Shown here: piece after piece, positions 1 to 18,200 of the stretch | Layout: every line of letters begins with the position of its first letter | Position numbering within the stretch: the first letter of the stretch is position 1 | Origin: Symbiodinium natans | Lineage: Eukaryota; Sar; Dinophyceae; Suessiales; Symbiodiniaceae | Assembly: GCA_905221605.1 (NCBI GenBank) | Contig: CAJNDS010002332.1 | Span: 382,001 to 446,000 of the forward strand | DNA: 64,000 bases | Direction of reading: 5' to 3' | The notes under the pieces: model-generated | The model's input: the letters and a program-made list of their open reading frames with translations, nothing else | Told to the model about the DNA's origin: nothing | Databases searched by the model: none | Program-made: the position numbers and the translations under genes

Positions 1-1961
1 GAAAAACCACAAGAAAAGCAAGAAACAAAAACACAAAACAAATGACAAAAAACACTTCGCTCCAACCTCTTCTACGACCACAGCTGCAAGACTGAAGCTT
101 GAATCATGGGCCACTCTTCCGTTAGAGCTTGTTAAGCCGCTCCCTTCCTCCGGGATGCAGCTCCCAACTGCTCCTCCGACTGCCACCTTCCCCCCCTATA
201 AACCCTGTTCTTCCGCCGACTCAGCCGAAAGCAGGGGCCGCCCAAAGCGACGCTCTTCAACGGTGACATGCGGGAACTGGCTTTGGCGACGCCCGCAGAC
301 GCTATCCTGACTTCGCCGCGCCTGGACCACACCTATGTTGTTTCGCAGATGTCGGGCGACCTTTTGGATTGAGGATGCTTCAAGTCACACTGGCGATGAC
401 AACATCCACAGGTAGCACGTAAGGTCATCAAAGGCTCTTAAACATGTGAGACGGCCCTGCACTTGTCATTGCCTTGCCAGCCAAGGCCCTACCCTGGGGC
501 AACCCAGCAAGTTTCAGCTCTGCTTTGGACTGCTTTCTGCTCATTCTCGCTCATGCTTACATCGAGCAAGTTGCGGCGAACACAAACTGCAACAAAGCGT
601 TCATGCAAACAGCCGACACGCTCCTGCACGCAGAAGATGCTTGCAAGTCACGGGATCTCCCGTCTGCAGATACGGAAGTTTTTCGCGCGCCAGCTTCTAG
701 ATACTATGTGAGTTTCCTCCCGACAGCCCACATCTTCACATCCTGACTGCGGGGCGTACTGTTGAGGAGTAGGAGCTCACATCCCAACGCGCTTCCCACC
801 TGGTAAGGTTTACAACTTCCTGCCGCAAAATCAGAGCGGGACCAACCCCGCAGAGGCATGAACTGCCCCTTTGCAGTGTTTCTCGAGGTCTTGGGGTTCA
901 GGATCCTGCATAGCATGACTGAGCCTACGAGCACGAGGATGAAAGACTTGCAGGCAAGAATGGGCCCAAGCATGTGTAGCACAAATAGTTAGAGGGATTC
1001 AGGGGTGCTGTGTTGAATTGGGACTAGTTGATGGTTCTTTCCGGCGGATGGTCGCTATGTGCCCGCGAGAGATGCTTGAATTCTTCCCTGCCAGCGAGGA
1101 TGAAGCTGCCCTTCCGACCTGCTGCAGCCTTCTGCAGACCCCCTAAACCCTTGCATACCCTAAACGAAACCTTCAAGCGATGTGGATTCGCCCCGGCCCC
1201 AGGCCCCAGCTGTGCAGGAGGAAAAAAATCCCCCCAACCCCTCGACCCCCCTCATTTACTCCGCCCCCAAAACCCGATCCAGCACCTCTTAGCACCTCTA
1301 CAGCACCTCTCGGGACCGCGCAGGCCGCTGCTCTGCATGGCGTGGCTCTGAATGCAGCTGTGCGGGGTTACGACGCTGCCTTCCAGCCTTCGGCGCCGGA
1401 GCACGTTAGGGCTTTAGAGCTCGTTTGGCGCTTATGCCACACAATCTAACACGGCAGTTGCCAAGCTGTTGCGCTGCCGGCTGTTCGATTTGGAGTTGGG
1501 GATTTAGACTCTGGTGTACTTTGTTTGCATGTAGGAGATTGGTGCGCGGTGCACGTGGGCGAGCGACAGCATGACCGCATTCTCCGAAACGTGGCAGCGG
1601 CAGCAGGAGACCTTTCTTGGCAGTCGCTAGCCGATCAAAGCCTTCACGGGCCACGGCATGTTCTTCGTCGCAGGAGCAGTGGCTGCGGTCGGCTCGGGGA
1701 TGCCTGAAGCCAGGCAAAGACATGTCTGTGCTGACATCGAAGACTTTTTCCAGCTCTGCGACGTGCATGCGAAGTGTGGAGTTGAGAACCCCCATTCCTT
1801 GCAAGTTTCCCAATCGTGCTGAGCTTTGACCATCCTTGGCTTGCTAGTCTACAGTCTAAGTGTATACTGAGTACTGATCTTCGGTCCGTCTTAAATATGG
1901 CAAGAACATTTGATCCATTGTCGTTCCTTGCTACGGCCGGCCAGGCGGAACTGCGACCTTG
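1..1961. other. Region without a supported gene
   Basis: Open frames here are short, overlap on both strands and show no motif I recognise. A C-rich, CCCTAAACCC-containing patch lies near 1137-1290. The frame of the downstream cyclin gene is closed by an in-frame TGA at 1911, so that gene does not extend further upstream without splicing. I see no clear promoter; dinoflagellate promoters lack a recognisable TATA box. Confidence 0.5.
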
Positions 1962-3146
1962 ATGATCGGCGACGGCGATTCCTCTGTGGAAAATGGTGTC
2001 TTGGCTGAGCAACCCATAAATCTTAGGACTCGCAAACCGCAACCTAGGCGCCCAAAAAGCGGCTCAAGGCTCAAGGTGAGGGCATCTAGGATACTTCGGG
2101 GCTCCTCGTTTGCCGGGGTGCCGAGCCACGTCTGCTTGCTCATCATGGAGGCCGCGAAGGGTCACTTGCTCTCTGAGCCAGTCCAGGGTCAGAACACCAA
2201 GTACGCGTCGATGATCATCTCCGAGAACATAGAGGAGGAGCTTCATCGCCAGGGCGCCTCCTCCGACACGATCGATTACCTCAAAGAGGATGACGAGATG
2301 ACGCATCTGCCGATACGGTTGATGGCGCTCGACGGATCAATTCGTCCCTATGCTTTGCGGTTCATTTCCCACCTGCTTCGGGCGTATACTTCGGATCAAG
2401 GCATTTGGTTTCACGCGGCCCTGCTTCTTGATCGTTTCGCAGCAAGCAACAGCTTTCGCTTGGAACAGCTGCCGCTGACTTGCGCGTGCTCAGCGAGCCT
2501 TGCCTTGAAGTGCGCATCGGAGCGGCCCTTTGCAGACCAGAGCTCCCGCTGGATGATCTTGATCAATGACTTTGCAGAGTGGTTGGAGTCCACGCAGAAC
2601 TGCGTGACTTCTGAAGTGTCCAACGAGGCACTCGCGCTGCATGAGAGGACGGTTTTTGAGGCACTCGATTGGCATGTGGGAGCCGCCTGTGTTGAGCAGT
2701 GGTACCTCGCTTACTTCACTCGCTTTGAATGCATGGTGGGTCAGGAGTTCCAAGCTCCTATCCTACAGATGCGAGCCACGTTTAGGCGGTTCGCACGCAC
2801 TGTGGTGTTGTGCTTCCCAGCGTCTCCGATGCTTAGCCATGGCAAGCTGGCCACCGGACTGTTCAGCCTGTGCTTTGTGTATGGGGGCCTGCTGCCAAAG
2901 GCCAGCCTCAAGCCGTCGACCATGAGTGCTGCAGAGTGGGGCGCGCTTTTTGCGGCGACTCCTCCAGGCCAGCTGCCTCCATACTCTTGTCCACAGGCTG
3001 AGACAATGAGGCTTATGGACGTGCTTTGCCTGGTCGTCAAGGAAGAGCCAGATGACATCCGCGCCTGGTCAGGGCATGCACTAGAAGCTTTGGGCGAAAG
3101 CTTTCGGCAACTTAGCACCTTCCAAGTTGAGGGGGGGGGGCAATAG
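1962..3146 (+). CDS. Cyclin-box domain protein, single exon
   Basis: A 394-residue intronless reading frame. The start is taken at ATG 1962; the frame is open back to a TGA at 1911, with no other ATG between. Residues about 118-245 read as a cyclin N-terminal box: a helix with LRFISHLLRAYTS, then WFHAALLLDRFA (the usual helix ending in DRF, D157-F159), then LPLTCACSASLALKCAS with the conserved-type Lys at 183, then ALHERTVFEALDWHVG with the Glu (E228) and the L-x-W that close a cyclin box. In the family, this Lys/Glu pair contacts the cyclin-dependent kinase. The first 50 residues are basic and probably disordered; residues 245-394 may be a divergent second cyclin fold. The role would be as a kinase regulatory partner in cell-cycle or transcription control, which cannot be told from sequence. 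A 10-base G run (3131-3140) codes the Gly-rich end just before the TAG. The lack of introns contrasts with the other genes and would fit a retrocopy. Confidence 0.72.
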   Translation: MIGDGDSSVENGVLAEQPINLRTRKPQPRRPKSGSRLKVRASRILRGSSFAGVPSHVCLLIMEAAKGHLLSEPVQGQNTKYASMIISENIEEELHRQGASSDTIDYLKEDDEMTHLPIRLMALDGSIRPYALRFISHLLRAYTSDQGIWFHAALLLDRFAASNSFRLEQLPLTCACSASLALKCASERPFADQSSRWMILINDFAEWLESTQNCVTSEVSNEALALHERTVFEALDWHVGAACVEQWYLAYFTRFECMVGQEFQAPILQMRATFRRFARTVVLCFPASPMLSHGKLATGLFSLCFVYGGLLPKASLKPSTMSAAEWGALFAATPPGQLPPYSCPQAETMRLMDVLCLVVKEEPDDIRAWSGHALEALGESFRQLSTFQVEGGGQ

Positions 3147-4500
3147 CTAGATTCCTCGCCCGATATTCAAAGTGGGGTGGAAGGGCGCAACAAGTGCATG
3201 TTTGGGTCTTTCGAAGCAGACACTTTGGATGGTTTCAGTCGCATCTTGAGAAATATCGAGTAGCTTGCCCCTCCTCAGTCTTGCAATTTCTTGGTGAACT
3301 CTTGAGTATTGTGAGCGTAGGATGGCTTCAGAATCTCAGCGGTTGCAGAGCAGAACATTGCTCAGCAAGAAGCTTCAGATCCTGGTGTGTAGCTCAGACA
3401 AGCCAGTTTGGAAACCGACCACCAGGAACCACCATCTGGATCACGGAAGCCCCGGAGAGCGTGCGGCTTGGGACTTCGACCACACTCGCCAAGCAAGGAT
3501 TGCATGACGGCCCAATTGGGTTTTAAGTTTTATGCTCGGATATTCAGTTAAGTCATAATGTAAGCCCTGAGCAGTTGCCAGCGTTGATCTGCGAGACTTG
3601 CTGGGCATGTATCTTTGATTTCGCAACATGAGGCACAAGTGCCTCCTTCATTTTCAGCAGCGCTCCGCACGGTGCATTCGCACCACCTAGGAGATGTCTG
3701 CATTCTGAATCCACAGCGGCTTCACGATTGTTTGTTATTCTGTCCCCTACTGGTACTCGATTGGTCAGGTCATATGATGCTGCTATGCTATCTGCTGGTG
3801 TTTGATTGCATACTTGAAGATCGAGGTTCGCTCATTCGCTCGGATTCACGTAGAACGTCTGGTTCATTTGTGGTAGTTGCCAGCTTTGCATTGCGGTGCG
3901 GCACCTCAGCTGGATTCTATGCAACTGCTATGCAACTCTGAAGTCTTTGTGCTTGTGATGGCCGATGCCCACTGCTGAAGTCTTTGTGCTTGTGATGGCC
4001 GATGCCCAGTTCTTATAGTGCTGAACCCACAGGGGCAATCTGCGACGTCACTTGCAACTGCGTTGTGTCAAAGACTTTGTTGGGTCTGTAGACGGTGGTG
4101 TATTACACCTTCTCTTCGAACTGTAAAGGCAAGAGACGGCGACCGAAAGAGGTCAGCTAGGCGGGTGGCGAAAAAGCTACACAGAAGTGTCGCAACGACA
4201 TTGCGAATGCTAATCTGGACCAGTTCGGCAGGCGTCTGCATGAAGTGTTTTCAGGGTTCGTCTGTTTGGGTTGTTCGAGTAGCACACATAGTCACGCAGT
4301 CTAAGATGCAGTTAGTCTGCTGCGAAGGACGTGTCTTGCATGCCTGTCCGAAAGTGCATCGTGCGGCAGCAAGGGCTGCAAGTGCCCCATAAGCCCTTCA
4401 ACACCTATGTTCAAGCTCGAACTGGGAGCAGCCATTAGGATCAAAATGAAACAAAGGGGATCAATAAGAAAATAAACCCTCAACGCAGGTACCTTAAACG
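3147..4500. other. Spacer after the cyclin gene
   Basis: No coding sequence is supported here. The first few hundred bases are presumably the 3' untranslated region of the cyclin gene; no AATAAA-type signal is expected or seen. The only clear structure is the tandem duplication at 3938-4011. Confidence 0.4.
3938..4011. repeat. Two-copy 37-bp tandem duplication
   Basis: The unit beginning CTGAAGTCTTTGTGCTTG is present twice, starting at 3938 and 3975, nearly identical over 37 bp. It lies outside any supported gene. Confidence 0.85.
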
Positions 4501-4509
4501 CCTTCCGAC

Positions 4510-4870
4510 AAAAAGCTGTGGCTGCACCCAGTGCGCCTGGAACCTTCGCCCTGCCCGACACCCTTGCGTCTTGGTAAAGGTTTGGTGGTGAAGTCTGCCC
4601 TACCAGTCCTGCAACTGCGTGCTCAGACCTGCGAAAGCCAGGGAGTTGTGTTCGTGCCCATGGTTGTGGAGGCCACTGGGACGTGGGAAAAAGGTGCGGC
4701 CATCGTGCTTCGGCACATCTCGCGAGCGAGCGGTGGCCTCGCGACTGGGCGAGGAGCCGGACGCTGTCCATGCCACGCTGCTCCAGGAGCTTTGCGTCCT
4801 CGTGCGCGGCTTCCGGGCCAGAGCTGCTATGAGACGCAGGCGTGAAGTCGCTGCCTAGCCGGCCAGCCAC
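4510..4870 (+). pseudogene. Possible decayed retroelement C-terminal fragment
   Basis: Two overlapping + strand frames (4531-4845 and 4619-4858) together read like one protein tail broken by a frameshift: GVVFVPMVVEATGTWEKG followed by VLRHIS, then in the other frame HATLLQELCVLVRGFRARAA and MRRRREVAA. A segment of the type 'vfvPlvvEatGtW...R...L...R..ARaalrrR' is, as I recall it, seen at the end of reverse-transcriptase-like proteins abundant in dinoflagellate genomes. No catalytic domain is present here. The antisense 212-residue frame over the same bases looks like a shadow. An alternative is a chance open frame in GC-rich DNA. Confidence 0.3.
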
Positions 4871-10518
<5,648 letters not shown>

Positions 10519-10519
<1 letters not shown>

Positions 10520-13167
10520 GCCCTTTGTGGTATGAGATCGCAAGCCTTCAGAGCGGGTCACTCAACAGCTCTTTCCTGGGAAGCTCAACAACCAGCTGTT
10601 TTCCATTCTGGTGGGGAAGAAAGAAGCTCACAGAAGGATTCAGGGCCTCCCCTCGACTCCCAAGCCCTTACCCCCTACACGCCTTCATTCAGCCAGGTAG
10701 TCAAGTCCCTGGCCCGACTGGCGACGCTGCGCCCCCGCGGGCCTGAATCCTGGCATCATGACCACCAGCACTGTTTCAAAAAAGCAACGTCAAGCGGGCA
10801 TCCGTTTTTTTTTTTTTTTCTCCTGTAGCTGCGTTTGATTTATGGCTTCTGCTTGGGAAGTTGGCAAGGCTTTCGGTGCTTGCTTCGGTGAAGAAGCCCT
10901 CAGAGCAACCCCCTACATCCTGTCTTATGGGATTCTGAAGAAATTGGCCCCTAAATCCCTGTCCCCATAGCTGCAGGACCGACTGTTGTCAAGGCCGTTT
11001 GTTGGGTGTACTTGGATGTGTCTTGACTTCTCAATCGGGCCAGACCATGCGGTTCTATCGCGAGGGGAAAGACAGGAAGTTCAAGCACCCGCACGACGCG
11101 TCTGTCCGGTTTCACGGCTCTCGCCTACTCGTTCTAGGTCAATCATCGCCCTCCCGCCCGGGCACCCCTAGAGTCCTAGTCCTAGACGAATGCGAAGTTT
11201 GAATCAAGCTCCCACCTGGGCCCGGTGCACTTTTGAGGCTTGCATCGCTCCATGTTGCGAATGAACGTGGCAGGGGCTTTCCTGTCTCCCGGGCTCTTGG
11301 ATTCACGTGTCCTTCTACTGTCCCGTCCGCATTCTACGTCTGAGCCTTGCGCGGTAGCGACCCTGTCAAAAAAAGGGCGAACCGATAGCCATCGGCAATC
11401 CACACGCCGACTTCCCAGGTCGTTCGCTGTGCAGGTGGAAGAGGAGCGCGTCACCGACCCGCAAGATTCAATGCAGTTCCATGTGTGGTTGCATCATGCG
11501 TGGTTGCATTCAGCAGGCTCCGGATCTTGAAGCCCTTGAAAATGGGACTCCCCTTGATGCCCCCATGCCCCGAGCACAAAGGCTCTACATCGCGCATGAT
11601 CACTGATTTCATAGCACGTGGGTTGCTCCGTGGAGCAGTCAGCTCAGATCTCAAAGCATAGTTAGAAGAATCCTCAGCGCATCTCAGTGCTTCAGTCAAG
11701 ATCCCGAACGCTTCAACCGAAAACCCCCCTTGCCAGCTGGACATCTGTCAGGGCTCCCTCGAGAAAGGCGGAAGCAGCCCGTGCGCCCGACAACCTTTGG
11801 TCAGGGCTTTCGAAGGTATGGGGAGATTCGTTTTGCGGACTTTGAGGTTGGAGCGGTCGACCTGTCGCTGCTCATGCCATAGCGATAAGAAGCACCAGAC
11901 GCATGCATCAACATAATCCTTGAGCTTTGAAGGAGACATGAAAAGAGACCTCGCTGGCGTGTGATCTTGGGGAACTGTTACGAATTAACATCCCAAAGTC
12001 CGGAAGGGTGCTAACGATTGATGAATGTTGATACTCTTTCTCCTTGCGAAGAAAGCTCGAGACTTACTGTCCAAGCCCGTGGAATTCTGAAGCTCCCTGT
12101 CTCCAAGTATCCGAGTAACATTCTCTGTACCCTTGTCCGCCTTGCCCTGCCGTTGCCAGGTCCGATGGTTCCGCATCGCCGGAAGGCAGGGGATCAGAGC
12201 GAAACTACAGCAACGCCACCGAACTCATGACCAAGCTCCGGGCACATGTTTCTCCGACTGCTCCTTGTTTCCCACGAATCTTTCTTTAGCCGGAGGATGT
12301 AGTCATGGCATTGGCAGAGTCCCTATCTGACAGGCAAGACGACTGTCGGATTTGGTATGGCTCTAAGACAATGTGGTGAGGTGCCTTGTCAGAGAGCGAG
12401 GACGTGCAGTGTTGCACTAGCGCAGAAATCGAGGTTGGTCTTCTTGGTGGCACTGACTGGACTTGCTTAGCAGGGCCAAAAACAAGTAGGCCGACGAGTT
12501 TTTGAAGTTTGGAGGTTGGGTTTGACAACTCTTGGCGCAAACTGTCGCCAGCCGTTCTTGCACCGATAATGCCAACGAGCTTTGCGGCGGCTCGTGAGCA
12601 GCTGCCCAATTCGTGCACAGGTTAAATTCGAGCCCTGCAACTTAACTGTAAGGCATCTCAGCTCCCCCGCATGTACGAAGTTTCCTTGGAGCTAGGATCC
12701 GGAGCTTCGCATTTGCAAAGCGTTCACGAAGTTGCAGGGCATTGAAGTTTGTTGCAGAGTTTGAAGAAGTTGCCAAGTTGCACCTTCAGAACTTGCAAAC
12801 AAATGCTCTCCAAAAGCAGGATTTGGTGGAAGCACCCCCTTCGTCGTTAGAAGTTAGAAGCCTTGTCGAAGGTTGTTTTCGGTTCGGGACGTCACCTGTC
12901 AGGAAGTTCCGTATGGAAATTTGGGGTGCGGCGGTTTTGTTTTTTTTTGAAATTTGCAGCTCGGGTCTTTTGATCTTCCATGTTGGCAGCGAGGTAGCGA
13001 GACCCTAGTGAGTAAGCGCGAGCCGCGCCATTCGTGACCCTGCAGCCCAAAATGGGCCCCCGTCGCCCAATTGGCCCAAAACGATCTTGTGCTACACCTG
13101 CAGCGCCATGCCGTTCAGACTTGCCGCCCGTACGACAGGGAGACAAGGTATTTCTTTTTTCTCCAGG
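10519..13167. other. Region without a supported gene
   Basis: There are no convincing exons. A 14-base T run lies near 10806-10819. Frames at 10986-11530 and 12742-13008 have no motif and no repeat support. Confidence 0.35.
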
Positions 13168-14277
13168 ATGGCAACGGCCAGCTGCGTTTCTGCGATTGGC
13201 ATCGCTTCACTGGTCATATTGATCTTTATCGCTGCACTGATAGGGGAGACCTACCGGATGCCGCTGGAAGCCTTCTATTGAAGCACGTGCCGCTGTGGCG
13301 GCGCCCGTCTGCCGCGGGCCACGGCTGCTTTGTCATGTGGCTTGCAAATTTGGGCAAGAAAGCGCTTGTCGACAGGCGGTCAAGATAATGCACCTGGACG
13401 AACTTAATGTGACTGCAGCACGAGAGTCACTAGAATCCGCGGCTGGAGAGATAATTAGTCTCATAAGGCAAAGCTGCGGAGACATGCCTTGGTGGTTTTC
13501 ACGTCCGAAGCCTTGGGACGACTCGATGCAAGAATGTGGGATTACCTCAAAACTATGTTTCAGCAAGACCAGCCGTGTTTATCGGTATCGGCTGTAGTTT
13601 TTCATCGGGCACCAGTTGATTGGCTGGCGTCAATGTGGGTGCAACAAGCCAAACAGGAGAATGGCCGATATCATGGATGGAGCACCTCGGGCAGATCGGG
13701 CAGATCGTAAGTAGACGCAGTGGACCCGTCGGACCAGATGAGGAGGTGAGACGTAGACCTCCAGCTGCAACTGCTGAATGTATTGATGAATGCGTTCCCT
13801 CAAGCAGTGCATGCAGCTTCTTACGATTACCTGGAGGAAGTGAACTGTAGCACTGCTGCTTTCCTCATATGTAACGCCACCATCCCAAAAACAGGTCAGG
13901 CTTGGGAAATCTGCAGGGATGAGATCAACAGAAAGGCGGCCGGTAGCATACACGTGTCACCACCCCTGGCAGCAGTGGATGTGGTGAGGCTGGCAAGCGC
14001 AGTGAAGAAGGCCACGATTACTGCAACACAGGCGAGGCGTTGCAAGAACCTGACCGTTCCCCTTGCGGGGTCGCCCAAGGTTATCGAGGTTGCAAATTCT
14101 TTGCCTTTGAGCTGCAATGATCTTGACGGTTACTTCAAGCCCGAGACCGATACATGGTTTGTGCGCACTCGAGCGCAGCCGCCACGATCTGGGTCAAAGC
14201 CATTCTGCAGTGTCGCAATTGAGCGCCTTGAGCCGGAGCATTGGCAATTGATCGGCAGTCTGGTGCAAGGTTGCTGA
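13168..14277 (+). pseudogene. Frame-shifted gene, possibly type II membrane sulfotransferase-like
   Basis: Consecutive coding-like pieces on the + strand lie in different frames. 13168-13281 starts with ATG and gives a hydrophobic anchor (IGIASLVILIFIAALIG) followed by a stop. 13300-13460 in another frame reads KIMHLDELNVTAARESLESA. 13460-13700 reads LGRLDARMWDYLKTMFQQ and VVFHRAPVDWLASMW, the latter like the 'RdPvdrl.S.w' strand of sulfotransferases. 13750-14277 reads ASYDYLEEVNCSTAAFLICN and ends at TGA 14275-14277. A short cytoplasmic start plus one anchor is typical of Golgi type II transferases. No PAPS-binding P-loop is visible. The frame changes could be real lesions, or small introns: a GTAAGT follows the third piece near 13707. 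The coding feel is good; the family assignment is weak. Confidence 0.42.
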
Positions 14278-15050
14278 GATGCTTGCGCAGTGGTTTCTGA
14301 GCAGACTATGCCTGCAGAGCTTAAACAGTGCCCCATTGCAGATTACACCCCATCCATCCCAACCTCCCGCTAAGCTCAGAGGATTCAGTCATTTTCTGGC
14401 CCTAAACCCTAGACCAGGTGCTAAGACCTGCTCAAATCTCATGTAGAACATGTTACTCTTAAACCTGCAAATTTTGGGTCGTCCGCAAAGTCATCAATGA
14501 CGATTGGTATACTGAATAAATCTTTGTCTTTGTTCTTCTTCTGGAATTCTATTTCTTTGTGTTGGGTGTCTATGATTTTTCTGCCTTGCTCTAGTTGGGG
14601 CAAGCTCCTCTGAGCACCCCTGGAAGTTCTGGAAGTAGGAAGTGCGAGCAATGCCAAGGCATATTACAGGCCCGGCAGATCATGGATTCCTGCGGATTCT
14701 TGCGGTGCTAGATGGAGTTTCTCGCGCACCGCCTGCAGCGCAGTGGTTCCAACTGTTCTAACCGTCGTGGGATCCGTCGTGGAAATCTTGCACTTCCAGA
14801 TCTCTTTAGGAGTCGGCCAGGAGCGCTTGGAAGGGCGCTCTCGTGGGGAGGAGAAGCTCCAACGCTACCTCTCGGGCCAGTCGCATCCGCCCTGCCGCCC
14901 ACCTGAAATCACCTGAAGACTGGCAGCATCACTCTCTTGAGGCTCTTTCAGCTCGTGCACATGCCAAAGGAGGGCAAGCTTCCACAAGCTGCATGCTCTC
15001 CGTACGATGGTAACCCCTAAGCCCTAAGCAACTCGCTCTATTCCCGCGCC
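14278..15050. other. Spacer, nothing recognised
   Basis: This contains a short CCCTAAACCC patch near 14401-14415 and no supported gene. Confidence 0.35.
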
Positions 15051-15051
15051 A

Positions 15052-15240
15052 GAAGAACGTCGCCTCTGCTCGGGAGTCTGTGTTGGGCTTGAGCAATGAG
15101 GAGCTGAAAGAGGGTGTTCCTATGGTGGAACATTGGTGGTGGAAATCGTATCTTGCTCTCCGCGAGTTCGGCGGATTCAATTTTGAGATCGAGGATCTAA
15201 TTCGGAAGAGGGTTTCGAGTCTGCCGAACGGATCATGCTG
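15052..15240 (+). CDS. Candidate exon, unrecognised helical protein
   Basis: After a CCAG acceptor at about 15051 the + frame reads KNVASARESVLGLSNEELKE, then VPMVEHWWWKSYLALREF and FNFEIEDLIRKRV. It is charged and amphipathic, as in coding sequence rather than in the surrounding C-rich filler. The 3' border is unknown. No family is recognised and no neighbouring exon could be joined to it. Confidence 0.3.
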
Positions 15241-18200
15241 CCCAGAAGAAGAAGAGGAGTCTTATGGTGTAACATGACCCCCGACGCCAAGGTACTGCCA
15301 CTTCCGCAAGGAGTCCCATTGGCCACCAGAGCTGGCGGAGTCCTTGACGGCGCAGTGACATGCTGCAACTGTTCTATCCGGACGGAAGGCTCTTTTGAAC
15401 TGCGTAAAAAGGCTGCACCCACAACAAAAAAGAATTGCCCCCCAAGCCAACCACTGAACCCGAATCCCTGTGCCCTGCCCCCCCTCTGAAAAGCCCCTTG
15501 AGAAGACCCTCCTACTCAAGCCCTCCTTCAAGCACTTTCCCAGAATTTTCGATATTCGTCGCCCACTTAGAGGATGGCTCTCCCCCCCTCGCACATGCTG
15601 TAAATTGGAAATTGCAAAAGCCGCGGCCATGGCAGTCTGGCAACTCGTTTCCAGATTCATGTGTGTTTTCCGCTTGTTGGGGTGAAGGGGGGGGGGGGGG
15701 CAGGACAGGCGCAAAAATGGAAATCCGCCATGTTTGGAGCTGTTTGCTCAAGAGAGCATGGTAGAAATCAGGCGTAGTGCACATGATGCTGTTTGCACAC
15801 GCCCTTTCACGGAAACAAAAGCTAAGAACCTGACATCAACCTAGCATCAGCTTAATTTGTCAACAATTCAATATGCAAGTCGTAGTCAGCTAACAACAAG
15901 TCAATATGCAGGTCGAAGTCAGCTAGAAGCATCAGGAACATCCTTGTTGCATGGATCGCGTGGCGAACGCTGCAAAGCGTGCAGGAAGTCATGCGACGCA
16001 CCATTTGCAGAAGGCCAATCGAGGGTTGCACTTTCATGTCATTGCCTTTAAAAGTCAAGAGGCCTCAGCGAGTACAGAGGGCTAACTGGTCATCGGCATG
16101 ATTTCTTTGCCTGACGATTGTGGCTAGGCCGTCACAGCGGCGAAGGACGCAGCGTTGGGGGTTAGAACAGTTGCACACTGAGAGCTTGCAGTAAGACATG
16201 TTTGCAAACTTTGTCTGCAGCAAGTTGGAAAGTGGCCTGTGAGCATGTTGTTGCGAAAAGGTTGAGTTCCTATACACTCCTGTCCATAGGTTGCTTGTGC
16301 GTTTCCATGTTTGCAAAACATGCTAAGGGCCGTCTGCTTGCATGCCCAAGCAGAATGAGTAAGCTTCAATCACTGTACCTTAACATCCATAAGAGCCCGA
16401 TGCCTTGTTCTGTAAACCCCCAACGCCTGGAACATGTGACCCAATCAGGAGCAAGGCTACTTCGAGCCCATCTGCACCCAGCGGCACCTCTCCGTCCGAC
16501 ACTACACCTTCGACATTTTCCAGCAACTTCTCCATCTTCAATTTGCGGCTGGTATGGTTGCAAGCTGCAAGCCCGGGAGTTTTTGACAGAGAGCTACGGG
16601 TAGAAAAGATGTAGAAAAGTGGTTTGCTTTTGACCAAAGAATCTTCTTTTGCCAGCAACCCGTGATACGGATCCTAAACCAGGCTTAAAAGCTCAGTCAG
16701 AGGCCCTGCGTTTCTTGGGGGTTCGAGGATCTGTCGCTAAGGTATTGCGGAGACATCGTGCATGTCCTGGCGCGTCTGGGACGCAAAGTGTTCCAAGTTG
16801 TGGGGAGCAGCGAACTCCGATCCGGCCGGTGCAAGTTTGACCCAGTCTGCGCTGATTTCACTGCGTCCCGAAACCTCAATTATAGAGCTTAGTCGTAGCA
16901 GTCATAGTGACAGGCCCCGCGCCACCGATGGCAATCTTTCATGGCACTTCTTAAAGGTGGCTTAAACAGGATCATAATATCATGATGCTACCATCATCCC
17001 CAGGATTCCCCAACATCACATGAGGCTGGTTCTTTGTCTGGCAGTTATCCTGCGGGAGAGCGGCACCAGCGGCATCTCCTTCAAGTTGCCAAGTTGAAAG
17101 TTGTTGCAGCAGGCATGTGTATGTGGCACGTGGATGGATTTTGGGAGTGTGGTTTTCGATGGGTTTTGTAGGGTTTGGGATGTAGAGCTGTGCAATCGGA
17201 AGCGTATGTGCACAAGATTGCTGAGGACACATATCCTTTATTTCATCGTTTTTACGGCGAGATTCTCGAATATTTTCTTCTGCCCTGGACTCAGCTTTTG
17301 AGTCTCCGATTAGGGGCTGAGGGTGTCGGGTGTAGAGTATGAAGCCTATGAATCTGTGAAGTCGAGGCCCGTTGTCAACCCTCAATGAGGCAACCAAGCC
17401 CCGGAATTGCAGCAAGACCTTGGACACCTTCGATGTCTAATCCATGTTTGGCCCGGACCTTCGCATGCTCGACTGAAGGCGATCAGTCAATCTACTTGGT
17501 GCTCTACAAGGCTCCAACGGAACGACCAGTCATTTAGGATTCGGGTTCAAGATTAAAGGCCGGTTTCGGAGCCTTGTCTCATATTCATCGAAGATTTGTC
17601 CCGCAAATTTGTGTGAGATGCTGCGGTAAGGAAGAGTGAACCTTGTAATTTCTTTCAGTATGACATTGCATGAGCATCGGCTCATTTGGGTTTCAGGGCG
17701 TCTTCCGAAATCATCTCACGAGCATCCCTCGCGCCCTTCGGTGGCCGACTTTCATGATACTTGCACAGTACTGCTTCAATTGCTTGAGCTTTGCCAGGCT
17801 CACAGTGTGAACTAGCACATCACATCAGACTGTGCCACAGAAGTGTCACTGATTAGTTGCATGTTGTTTGTTCCGCGACTTGAATAGGTTCTTCTGTGGA
17901 GTGTGACATTGAAGATCGCGCCTTGGCGAGGTATGCGGACATGGGTTGTGTCATAGACTCGTTGAAGGTAGTTCATGCCGTTCGCCGCAAAATTTCCATG
18001 CAATCTCCAGTCCACCTTCTGTGATTTCCTGAAGCTAGGTCGTCTTACTCTTTACAACTTGGTGAATGGTTAGTCCGAGGGCTAAAATGGTGGCTTGAAC
18101 CATACATGTTGAACTCGATCTAGTTTTATGGCACGTGGCTGCCGACCGTAGTTGCAACATCTGCAGGACGTCATGTTAAACTTTTGAAGCCGGCATCTGT

